From Bacteroidota bacterium (GTDB lineage Bacteria > Bacteroidota > Bacteroidia > Chitinophagales > Chitinophagaceae): a DNA stretch of 5,136 nt. Positions within the stretch are counted from its first letter, which is position 1. Every line of letters begins with the position of its first letter. Under the pieces are notes generated by a model, which saw nothing but the letters and a program-made list of their open reading frames with translations, had not been told where the DNA came from and ran no database searches. The stretch lies in contig JAEVYV010000267.1 in assembly GCA_023392575.1 (NCBI GenBank), positions 1-5,136 on the forward strand, written 5' to 3'. This document shows positions 1 to 4,670 of this stretch, in pieces. Position numbers and translations under genes: made by a program.

Positions 1-397
1 TGGTGGCGATGCGCTGCAGCTCTCTTTGCTTTAGGCGGGAAAAAAGCGGTTCCAGTTCCTTGGGAATGTTATGGGCGGAGATGGTTTTGAGGTAGTCTAA
101 AATATTGTGGTAGCGGATGATAAAGTCGGTCCGGATTTCCAAAAACAGGGCAATGGCCTTCCAGGGGTCTTTTTCTCCGTCCAGCAACTGGGCTTCTTTG
201 GGCAGGGCGGCTTCGGTGATGGCCTGGAAAACGGCAACATATAAATTGAGTTTATCCGGAAAGTAATAATAAAGCAAGGCTTTGGAAATAGAGAGGTCGG
301 AAGCAATTTCGGTCATGGTTGTTTTGGCAACGCCGAAATGGGCAAATCGTTTGATCGCAGCTTCAATAATTGCTTCCTGTTTTTGGTCATACGCCAT
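1..397 (-). CDS. TetR/AcrR family transcriptional regulator (C-terminus cut off by window edge)
   Basis: One-component repressor-type regulator. The visible 132 residues start MAYDQKQEAIIEAAIKRF and contain the canonical TetR N-terminal DNA-binding domain: helix 1 at about residues 6-20, then a helix-turn-helix at about residues 25-46 (TTMTEIASDLSISKALLYYY) and the typical F-P-D-K-x-x-L-Y continuation at about residues 47-54. The rest is the start of the helical ligand-binding and dimerisation domain, whose last 60-70 residues lie beyond position 1. The ATG at 397 is chosen because it puts helix 1 at the usual distance from the N-terminus; there is no clear Shine-Dalgarno sequence, as is normal in Bacteroidota. 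It lies downstream of the yceI-like gene in the same direction, but a strong terminator separates them, so it is probably transcribed separately. The ligand and targets cannot be read from the sequence. The nearby yceI-like gene is a possible target by position only. Confidence 0.93.
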   Translation of the reverse strand, partial: MAYDQKQEAIIEAAIKRFAHFGVAKTTMTEIASDLSISKALLYYYFPDKLNLYVAVFQAITEAALPKEAQLLDGEKDPWKAIALFLEIRTDFIIRYHNILDYLKTISAHNIPKELEPLFSRLKQRELQRIAT

Positions 398-543
398 ATA
401 GACCAAAGAAAAGAATTTTTTTGATAGGGTTGTGGACGGGTACCTGCCCTGTGCTGCGCAGGCCGGAGGAGCCTTCAGCCTTGGGACGAGGCTGAAAAAA
501 AGGCCGAAAGCTGGCCAAAGAGAAACGAAGGATGTCTTGTGCA
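398..543. other. Gap between the TetR and YceI genes, with secondary inverted repeats
   Basis: No convincing gene. An 8-bp inverted repeat, TTCAGCCT (474-481) and AGGCTGAA (489-496), has a 7-base loop. Read on the minus strand, a GGCC/GGCC stem at 513-516 and 502-505 runs straight into seven T (501-495), which could act as a weak back-up terminator behind the main one at 544-578. The minus-strand leader of the TetR gene carries TTTCTTTG (one mismatch to TAnnTTTG) only a few bases before its ATG, too close to assign confidently as its promoter. Confidence 0.35.
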
Positions 544-578
544 GAAAAAAATAAGGCTGGAGTTGTGCTCCAGCCTTT
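544..578 (-). terminator. Intrinsic terminator of the yceI-like gene
   Basis: Read on the minus strand, a perfect 10-bp stem AAGGCTGGAG / CTCCAGCCTT (568-577 pairing with 553-562) with a 5-base loop is followed by A and seven T (551-545). It begins 8 bases past the stop codon of the YceI-family gene. Stem, loop and T-tract together are a textbook Rho-independent terminator, and the tail polarity fits only minus-strand transcription. Confidence 0.9.
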
Positions 579-585
579 AAGTGCG

Positions 586-1158
586 TTATTGTTTGGCAAA
601 CTCTCCGTCTGCCTTAATTTTTACTTCATCGCTCAACATGGGTGCAGGGAAGCCGGCGCCAAGGTTGAAATCAGAACGCTTGATGGTTCCGGTAACCTGA
701 AAGCCCGCCGTAGGTACTTTTGACATAGGGTTTTCAATGGTGCCGCGGTACCACAAATCCATGGTTACGGGTTTGGTAACACCGTGAAAACTCAGGTTGC
801 CGGCCAGTTTGTATTTGTTTTTGCCGGCAGGTTTGATCGAGGTGCTTTTGAACGTCAGTTTGGGATGTTTTTCCGCATCAAAAAAATCGGGGCTTTTCAG
901 GTGTTTGTCCCTCATTTCAATGCCGGTATTGATGGAAGCCACATCGGCAGTTAATTCAAATACTGCGTCACTAAAGTCTTCTTTTGAAGCACTAACGTTT
1001 ACGTCGAAATTGCTGAAAGAGCCATGAATGTCAGAAATGCCAAGATGGGTAATGGAAAAGCCAAGATTGGAATGTGCTTTGTCGGATTTCCATGTCGTCA
1101 ATGTCGTAAAGGCAAATAACATCACTACTGCCGACGAAAGAAGAGCAAGTTTTTTCAT
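586..1158 (-). CDS. YceI-family secreted lipocalin-like protein
   Basis: A 190-residue protein of the YceI family, whose members form a lipocalin-like beta-barrel that binds polyisoprenoids or other amphiphiles in the periplasm. The start MKKLALLSSAVVMLFAFTTL is a positively charged, hydrophobic signal sequence covering about residues 1-22, so export is likely. Family hallmarks visible: AHSNLGFSITHLGISDIHGSF (28-48), R-D-K-H-L-K-S-P-D-F-F-D (83-94) followed by K-H-P-K-L-T-F (97-103), H-G-V-T-K-P-V-T (125-132), K-R-S-D-F (160-164) and the final strand DEVKIKADGEF (177-187). Length matches the family. The leader before the ATG is made almost entirely of A and C (CAAAAA runs), a common Bacteroidota leader type. 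It lies 57 bp after the Rossmann-fold gene in the same direction, with no terminator seen between them, so read-through is possible. The bound ligand is unknown. Confidence 0.95.
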   Translation of the reverse strand: MKKLALLSSAVVMLFAFTTLTTWKSDKAHSNLGFSITHLGISDIHGSFSNFDVNVSASKEDFSDAVFELTADVASINTGIEMRDKHLKSPDFFDAEKHPKLTFKSTSIKPAGKNKYKLAGNLSFHGVTKPVTMDLWYRGTIENPMSKVPTAGFQVTGTIKRSDFNLGAGFPAPMLSDEVKIKADGEFAKQ

Positions 1159-1215
1159 GTTTTTTTTGTTTTTGGGTTTTGTTTTTGATGTGTATAAAGA
1201 ATAATTAATCCGCTT

Positions 1216-1749
1216 TTATAAGCCCGGAACGGTTGCGGGTCCGGGAACAACCACCGGGTTCAGGCCCATGCTTTGTACCAGTGCGGCTACCATTTGTACC
1301 GCTTCCGGATCCCTGCCGGAGACATAACAGTCCATGTTCTGTGGCTGCTGATCGGAGCCGTTGAATTTTTCGGGATCCATATTATAAAAGGCCCGAACAA
1401 TCCGGGAGTGGGGGAGTAGTTGTTCGAGTTCCTGTACGCCGTCGTCTACAATAATGTCGATCTTTTGGCTGGCGACCACGTTTATTTTTTTGGCAATTTC
1501 CCGGCGGTCGGGGCAGGACTCCAGGGCCAAAACGATGATGTCGGCTTCCCAGGTGGCCTCGTAAGAACAGTGCAGTGCTTCCACATCGCAACCGGGGCGC
1601 TGCGCCTGCAATTCTTTTGTAAAGGATTGGATCGCATCAAAATCCGTATCGCACAAAATGATCTTATCACGGCCACAAGCCAACCCCCGGGTAATCCCTT
1701 TGCCGATGGCTGCGGCTCCTATAACTGCTATGGTTTGAGGCGTTTGCAT
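1216..1749 (-). CDS. Small NAD(P)-binding Rossmann protein, F420-dependent NADP oxidoreductase-like
   Basis: A 177-residue protein resembling the F420-dependent NADP oxidoreductase/ProC-type NAD(P)-binding family. The first strand and nucleotide loop IAVIGAAAIGKGI (7-19) keep the first and last glycines of GxGxxG, but the middle one is Ala13. Strand 2 ends in Asp34 (IILCDTD), an acidic residue that in Rossmann proteins generally favours NAD over NADP. ADIIVLAL (69-76) is strand 4. IVRAFYNMDPEKF (117-129), VSGRDPEAV (143-151) and LVQSMGLNPVVVPG (157-170) match the C-terminal part of the family (AFN..., GDDxEA..., GFxPVxxG). It is shorter than the roughly 210-230 residues of true F420:NADP oxidoreductases, and F420 use in this phylum is not expected, so the actual redox partner and substrate are unknown. 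It is the first gene of the minus-strand group, with a promoter box directly upstream. Confidence 0.75.
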   Translation of the reverse strand: MQTPQTIAVIGAAAIGKGITRGLACGRDKIILCDTDFDAIQSFTKELQAQRPGCDVEALHCSYEATWEADIIVLALESCPDRREIAKKINVVASQKIDIIVDDGVQELEQLLPHSRIVRAFYNMDPEKFNGSDQQPQNMDCYVSGRDPEAVQMVAALVQSMGLNPVVVPGPATVPGL

Positions 1750-1767
1750 GTTTGTTTATTAATGGTG

Positions 1768-1798
1768 CAAAGCTACCAAGGAGTTCTGCCCCGGTCCA
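1768..1798 (-). promoter_or_regulatory. Bacteroidota-type promoter of the Rossmann-fold gene
   Basis: On the minus strand TAGCTTTG (1775-1768) is an exact match to the Bacteroidota -7 consensus TAnnTTTG, 18 bases before the ATG at 1749. At the usual distance upstream only TGG (1798-1796, spacing 20) resembles the -33 TTG, so the distal element is weak. The predicted transcript would have a short leader of about 10-12 bases. Confidence 0.6.
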
Positions 1799-1821
1799 TT
1801 GAGATGAGGCAAGAAATTGCA

Positions 1822-1835
1822 TTGACATAGATCAA
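1822..1835. promoter_or_regulatory. FNR/CRP-family-like binding site
   Basis: TTGACATAGATCAA matches the FNR/DNR-type consensus TTGAT-N4-ATCAA at 9 of 10 defined positions and is an almost perfect dyad. Its centre lies roughly 65-70 bases upstream of the predicted start of the minus-strand Rossmann-gene transcript, a standard activator position, and about 75 bases upstream of the micro-ORF on the other strand. The regulator is not in this window, so function is inferred from the motif alone. Confidence 0.45.
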
Positions 1836-1905
1836 CGCCATTTTGGGCAGGCGAAGATAAATGCGGGGAATAGGTTTTCCTGTTAACTTTAAGGATTGTT
1901 TTAGT

Positions 1906-1995
1906 ATGCCCTTTCACCGCAATTTTACCTATTGGATTGATAAACGGAAATGGAAGTATGTGTTTCTGTTGACAACCCTTGAACTTTCGCGATAA
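1906..1995 (+). CDS. Possible 29-residue aromatic-rich micro-ORF
   Basis: ATG to TAA encodes 29 residues beginning MPFHRNFTYWIDKRKWKYVF. Seven of the 29 are aromatic (three Phe, two Tyr, two Trp) and six are Lys or Arg, which is unusual for random intergenic DNA. A TAGGTTTT box at 1871-1878 has one mismatch to the -7 consensus, and the TTG at 1843-1845 is a rather distant -33 candidate (spacing 25). The stop codon touches a palindrome at 1996-2012. It could be a leader peptide for the downstream tyrosine-degradation gene, a small membrane-active peptide, or chance; chance remains the most likely. Confidence 0.2.
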   Translation: MPFHRNFTYWIDKRKWKYVFLLTTLELSR

Positions 1996-2012
1996 GGCAG
2001 CAGTCTGCTGCC
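1996..2012. repeat. 17-base palindrome GGCAGCAG-T-CTGCTGCC
   Basis: Two perfect 8-base arms with a single central T lie directly after the micro-ORF stop. No T-tract follows on either strand, so it is not an intrinsic terminator. As DNA it is a plausible operator for a dimeric regulator, because the short centre is poor for an RNA hairpin loop. A shorter related dyad occurs about 69 bp downstream. Confidence 0.5.
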
Positions 2013-2066
2013 GCTAAACCTGTTTGTTCGAGAGCCGTTCAAAGGGGCGCAGCCACAGGCTGTACA

Positions 2067-2079
2067 GGCAGTTGCTGCC
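2067..2079. promoter_or_regulatory. Inverted repeat GGCAG-TTG-CTGCC over the hmgA -33 element
   Basis: Perfect 5-base arms GGCAG and CTGCC flank TTG, which is also the best -33 candidate of the downstream gene. The arms repeat the outer bases of the 1996-2012 palindrome. A protein bound here would cover the promoter, which suggests a repressor site by geometry. No regulator is identified. Confidence 0.4.
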
Positions 2080-2100
2080 GCTTCATAATTTGTATCTTCA
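2072..2100 (+). promoter_or_regulatory. Candidate promoter of hmgA
   Basis: TTG (2072-2074), an 18-base spacer and TATCTTCA (2093-2100) fit the Bacteroidota pattern TTG-N(17-23)-TAnnTTTG with two mismatches in the last two positions. The ATG of the dioxygenase follows at 2126, leaving a leader of about 20 bases. CATATTTG at 2099-2106 is an alternative -7 box with one mismatch. Confidence 0.45.
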
Positions 2101-2125
2101 TATTTGTCCTTACTAAATCTTACTT

Positions 2126-3283
2126 ATGCCTTACTATTATAAAGCCGGGAACGTTCCTCCCAAACGCCATACGCAATTCCGCAAGCCCGACGGAAGTTTG
2201 TATTCGGAGCAGTTGTTTTCGACCGAAGGTTTTTCCAATGATTATTCCCTGCTCTATCATGTTTATCCGCCTACCCAGATCATTAAAACCGAAAAACCGG
2301 TGGACGTCAGTCCGCAGGTTGCCGAGGAAAAAATGCTGAGTCACCGCAGCTTTGATGGGTTTAAAATCAAGCCTGTTCAGGATTATTTGGAAAGCCGGGT
2401 GCCGGTGCTGGTCAACAACGATGTGCATATGGTGCTGGCCGCACCCCGGGAAAGCGTGGCAGCGTATTTTTATAAAAACGCCGATGCCGACGAGATGATT
2501 TTTGTGCATGAAGGAAGCGGTGTGTTAAAAACCATGTATGGTGAGCTTCATTTTGGATACGGCGATTACCTGGTGATTCCCCGGGGAACCATTTACCAGA
2601 TTCAGTTCAATAATGAGGACAACCGCTTGCTGATTGTGGAATCATTCAGCCCCATTCGCTTTCCCAAAAAATACCTGAGCCGGAACGGCCAGTTGCTGGA
2701 GCATTCCCCTTTTTGCGAAAGAGACATCCGCGTGCCACAAAACCTGGTGACGCACGACGAACGAGGCGACTTTCTGGTAAAAACCAAAAAGAACGGGGTG
2801 CAGTACAATATTCATTACGCGGCCCATCCATTTGATGTAGTGGGCTGGGATGGGTGCTGCTATCCCTTTGCGTTTTCCATTCACGATTTTGAACCCATTA
2901 CCGGCCGGGTGCACCAGCCGCCGCCGGTGCACCAAACTTTCGAGGGCAACAATTTTGTTGTGTGCTCTTTTTGTCCCCGCTTGTTTGATTACCATCCCCA
3001 GGCCATTCCGGCGCCCTATAACCACAGCAATATTGACAGCGACGAGGTGCTCTATTACGTGGATGGCGATTTTATGAGCCGCAAAAATGTTACGCGGGGG
3101 ATGATCACCCTGCATCCGGCCGGCATTCCTCATGGACCGCACCCGGGTGCGGTAGAAAAAAGCATCGGGGCCCGGGAAACCAGGGAGCTGGCCGTTATGG
3201 TGGACACCTTTCATCCGCTAAAGCTCACTAAGCAGGCTCTGGAAATAGAAAATGAAAACTATGTGATGAGCTGGGCGGAATGA
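2126..3283 (+). CDS. hmgA: Homogentisate 1,2-dioxygenase
   Basis: Cytosolic non-haem iron cupin enzyme that opens the ring of homogentisate to maleylacetoacetate, the committed step of tyrosine/phenylalanine degradation. Recognised from family landmarks: PFDVVGWDGCCYPFAFSIHDF (235-255), R-V-H-Q-P-P-P (261-267) with His263 at the position of the catalytic base, C-P-R (283-285), the metal loop PYNHSNIDSDEV (297-308) and I-P-H-G-P-H-P-G (334-341). By comparison with the human enzyme, the likely iron ligands are His300, Glu307 (or Asp306) and His336. At 385 residues it is about 60 shorter than the 445-residue human form but has the length usual for Bacteroidota members. The start MPYYYKAGNVPPKRHTQFRK fits the family N-terminus. 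None of the neighbours (fahA, maiA, hppD) is present, so the gene is a singleton here. It may be controlled by the inverted repeats upstream. Confidence 0.9.
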   Translation: MPYYYKAGNVPPKRHTQFRKPDGSLYSEQLFSTEGFSNDYSLLYHVYPPTQIIKTEKPVDVSPQVAEEKMLSHRSFDGFKIKPVQDYLESRVPVLVNNDVHMVLAAPRESVAAYFYKNADADEMIFVHEGSGVLKTMYGELHFGYGDYLVIPRGTIYQIQFNNEDNRLLIVESFSPIRFPKKYLSRNGQLLEHSPFCERDIRVPQNLVTHDERGDFLVKTKKNGVQYNIHYAAHPFDVVGWDGCCYPFAFSIHDFEPITGRVHQPPPVHQTFEGNNFVVCSFCPRLFDYHPQAIPAPYNHSNIDSDEVLYYVDGDFMSRKNVTRGMITLHPAGIPHGPHPGAVEKSIGARETRELAVMVDTFHPLKLTKQALEIENENYVMSWAE

Positions 3284-3353
3284 TGCAGAAACTCAGCTTT
3301 CGGACAAGATTATCCTGGAAAAATGCTTAACTTTTTCATCTAAAAAGCTTACT

Positions 3354-3770
3354 ATGGTAAAAATCTCAGATCTGAAAGAAGGGGACATCGTACAGGTACT
3401 CCATGAAGGGGTAGAAAGACTGGGGACTGTTACAGATACCAGTTGGGAAGACAACATGGCTTGTATTGACAACGGCATTCAGGAATTCTGGTACAACCCG
3501 GAAGACATTGTTCCGGTGCCGCTCACCGAGCATCAGCTGATCCATACCTTGGGTTTTGAAAAAGAGCCGAATGAAAACGGGGTTAAATTTAAAAGAGGCC
3601 CGTTTCGGGTGGTGGTGCACGATCCCGGGAATTACACCGACCTGGAGATTTGGTACCGCGAAGACCACCGGCGTTTCACCCACCCCCTGTATGTTCACGA
3701 GCTGCAAAACCACTACCTGCAAATGACCAAAGTGGTGTTAACAGGGGTAACAACGCCCAAAACTTCTTAA
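3354..3770 (+). CDS. Conserved hypothetical protein, Bacteroidota 'VHELQ' family
   Basis: 138 residues, function unknown. The N-terminus ISDLKEGDIVQV...ERLGTVTDTS (4-30) reads as a small beta-barrel of the KOW/SH3 kind. PEDIVPVPLTEHQLIHTLGFEK (49-70) and LYVHELQNHYLQMT (112-125) match a pattern I know from many short Bacteroidota hypothetical proteins, often on prophages and mobile elements, in which a 'PIPLTEE.L...GF' segment precedes a 'YVHELQN' helix. It begins 70 bp after hmgA without an intervening terminator. TAACTTTT (3328-3335) is a one-mismatch -7 box, so it may have its own promoter or be co-transcribed. A terminator follows 23 bases after the stop. There is no signal peptide or membrane segment. 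The family assignment is from memory of the motif. Confidence 0.75.
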   Translation: MVKISDLKEGDIVQVLHEGVERLGTVTDTSWEDNMACIDNGIQEFWYNPEDIVPVPLTEHQLIHTLGFEKEPNENGVKFKRGPFRVVVHDPGNYTDLEIWYREDHRRFTHPLYVHELQNHYLQMTKVVLTGVTTPKTS

Positions 3771-3793
3771 TTTTTCTGAAATATTTTTCTTTT

Positions 3794-3824
3794 GAGCCGT
3801 AAAAAACGGCTCTTTTTTCTTTTA
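3794..3824 (+). terminator. Intrinsic terminator after the hypothetical gene
   Basis: A 7-bp perfect stem GAGCCGT (3794-3800) / ACGGCTC (3806-3812) with a five-A loop is followed by TTTTTTCTTTT. It ends transcription from hmgA and the hypothetical gene just before the infA promoter. The minus-strand reading has an A-rich rather than a T-rich tail, so it works in one direction only. Confidence 0.88.
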
Positions 3825-3839
3825 TTGGTTGAATACCTA

Positions 3840-3847
3840 TATCTTTG
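3840..3847 (+). promoter_or_regulatory. Bacteroidota -7 box of infA
   Basis: TATCTTTG is an exact match to TAnnTTTG, 16 bases before the infA ATG at 3864. No TTG stands at the usual 17-23 base spacing (the stretch is T/C-rich and shared with the terminator tail); the nearest TTG, at 3825-3827, is too close. Its position right behind a terminator supports an independent transcription start for the ribosomal cluster. Confidence 0.65.
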
Positions 3848-3863
3848 CGCTCCCAAAATCTGT

Positions 3864-4082
3864 ATGTCGAAACAGCCATTAATAAAACAGGACGGAACAA
3901 TTTTAGAAGCATTATCCAACGCTATGTTTCGGGTAAAGCTGGAAAACGGACACGAAATATTGGCTACCATCTCGGGTAAGATGCGCATGCACTACATACG
4001 GATATTGCCGGGCGATAAGGTTGGCGTGGAGATGAGTCCCTACGATCTGTCAAGGGGAAGGATTATTTTCCGCTATAAATAA
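3864..4082 (+). CDS. infA: Translation initiation factor IF-1
   Basis: 72 residues, the same length as E. coli IF-1. The single OB-fold (S1-like) domain shows G-T-I-L-E-A-L (11-17), MFRVKLENGHEI (21-32), SGKMRMHYIRILPGDKVGVE (37-56) and SPYDLSRGRIIFRYK (58-72), matching the family end to end. IF-1 binds the 30S A site during initiation. The ATG at 3864 is chosen over an in-frame upstream TTG at 3792 because the extension would run through the terminator hairpin and the promoter box and has no counterpart in IF-1. It is the first gene of a plus-strand cluster with rpmJ 20 bases downstream. Confidence 0.97.
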   Translation: MSKQPLIKQDGTILEALSNAMFRVKLENGHEILATISGKMRMHYIRILPGDKVGVEMSPYDLSRGRIIFRYK

Positions 4083-4102
4083 AAACGATTAATAACCTAA
4101 CA

Positions 4103-4219
4103 ATGAGAGTTAGAGCATCCATTAAGAAAAGAAGCGCCGACTGCAAGATTGTACGTCGTAAGGGCAGACTTTATGTGATTAACAAAAAGAACCCTCGCTT
4201 TAAGCAAAGACAAGGATAA
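4103..4219 (+). CDS. rpmJ: 50S ribosomal protein L36 (zinc-ligand-free form)
   Basis: 38 residues, beginning MRVRASIKKRSADCKIVRRK and ending N-P-R-F-K-Q-R-Q-G, exactly the length and frame of bL36. It is a component of the large ribosomal subunit. Of the four zinc ligands of classical L36 (Cys11, Cys14, Cys27, His33 in E. coli), only Cys14 remains; the others are Ser11, Asn27 and Phe33, so it should not bind zinc. This matches the C-minus type usual in Bacteroidota. It sits between infA and rpsM as in the conserved ribosomal gene order. Confidence 0.97.
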   Translation: MRVRASIKKRSADCKIVRRKGRLYVINKKNPRFKQRQG

Positions 4220-4227
4220 CCCGTTGG

Positions 4228-4281
4228 CATCCCGATGGGGATGGGGGGTGAGAATTAAAATTGAAAATTAAAAACAGAAAA
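4228..4281 (+). repeat. Small stem-loop and AT-rich tract before rpsM
   Basis: CATCCC (4228-4233) and GGGATG (4238-4243) form a 6-bp stem with a 4-base loop, followed by a G-run. Positions 4252-4281 are nearly all A and T, with a degenerate AATTGAAAATTAAAA pattern that I associate with AT-rich intergenic repeats in Bacteroidota. There is no T-tract, so it is not an intrinsic terminator. Possible roles are an RNA-processing or leader structure for rpsM, or simply a repeat insertion. Confidence 0.3.
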
Positions 4282-4286
4282 TAACT

Positions 4287-4667
4287 ATGGCTCGTATTGC
4301 CGGCGTTGACTTACCAAAAAACAAAAGAGGCGAAATCGGTCTGACCTACATTTTCGGTATTGGACCCGCTACTGCCCGTTACATTCTTGACAAACATGGT
4401 ATTGACCGTAACAAGAGAGTGAACGAGTGGAATGATGAAGATCTGAACAACATTCGTACTACCATTACCGAAGAATTTAAGGTAGAAGGTCAGTTGCGTT
4501 CAGAAGTGCAAATGAATATCAAGCGTTTGTTGGATATTGCTTGCTACCGTGGTCTTCGTCATCGGAAAGGATTGCCGGTAAGAGGTCAGCGTACCAAAAC
4601 CAATAGCCGTACCCGCAAAGGAAAGCGTAAAACAGTTGCCGGTAAAAAGAAGGCACCTAAGAAATAA
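4287..4667 (+). CDS. rpsM: 30S ribosomal protein S13
   Basis: 126 residues (E. coli has 118). It starts MARIAGVDLPKNKR as in most S13 proteins and has the helix-two-turn-helix segment GLTYIFGIGPATARYIL (18-34), the conserved L-R-S-E-V (70-74) and CYRGLRHRKGLPVRGQRTKT (87-106), then a Lys/Arg-rich tail (107-126) that reaches toward tRNA in the P site. S13 sits in the 30S head and contributes to the bridges to the 50S subunit. It lies in the usual order between rpmJ and rpsK, though the gap to rpsK is long and carries a dispersed repeat. Confidence 0.98.
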   Translation: MARIAGVDLPKNKRGEIGLTYIFGIGPATARYILDKHGIDRNKRVNEWNDEDLNNIRTTITEEFKVEGQLRSEVQMNIKRLLDIACYRGLRHRKGLPVRGQRTKTNSRTRKGKRKTVAGKKKAPKK

Positions 4668-4670
4668 GAT

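Larger units (their letters stand above)
1750..2125. other. Divergent control region between the Rossmann-fold gene and hmgA
   Basis: 376 bp with no long gene, lying between two divergently transcribed genes. From left to right it holds a minus-strand -7 box (1768-1775), an FNR/CRP-like palindrome (1822-1835), a possible 29-codon plus-strand micro-ORF (1906-1995), a 17-base near-perfect palindrome abutting its stop (1996-2012), a second related inverted repeat (2067-2079) and a candidate hmgA promoter (2072-2100). No terminator, tRNA or other structured RNA family was recognised. Confidence 0.6.

Noticed and set aside
532..723. 63-codon plus-strand open frame at the 3' end of the yceI-like gene
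   Set aside because: It runs through the terminator hairpin and antisense to conserved YceI residues.
1420..1830. 136-codon plus-strand open frame opposite the Rossmann-fold gene
   Set aside because: It overlaps the better-supported minus-strand gene and its promoter; the translation shows no family features.
2642..3214. 190-codon minus-strand open frame inside hmgA
   Set aside because: Antisense shadow of a well-supported dioxygenase gene; no recognisable domain, and the plus frame explains the codon pattern.
3792..3863. In-frame upstream extension of infA from a TTG start
   Set aside because: It would translate the terminator hairpin, T-tract and -7 box, and adds 24 residues absent from the IF-1 family; ATG at 3864 gives the standard 72 residues.
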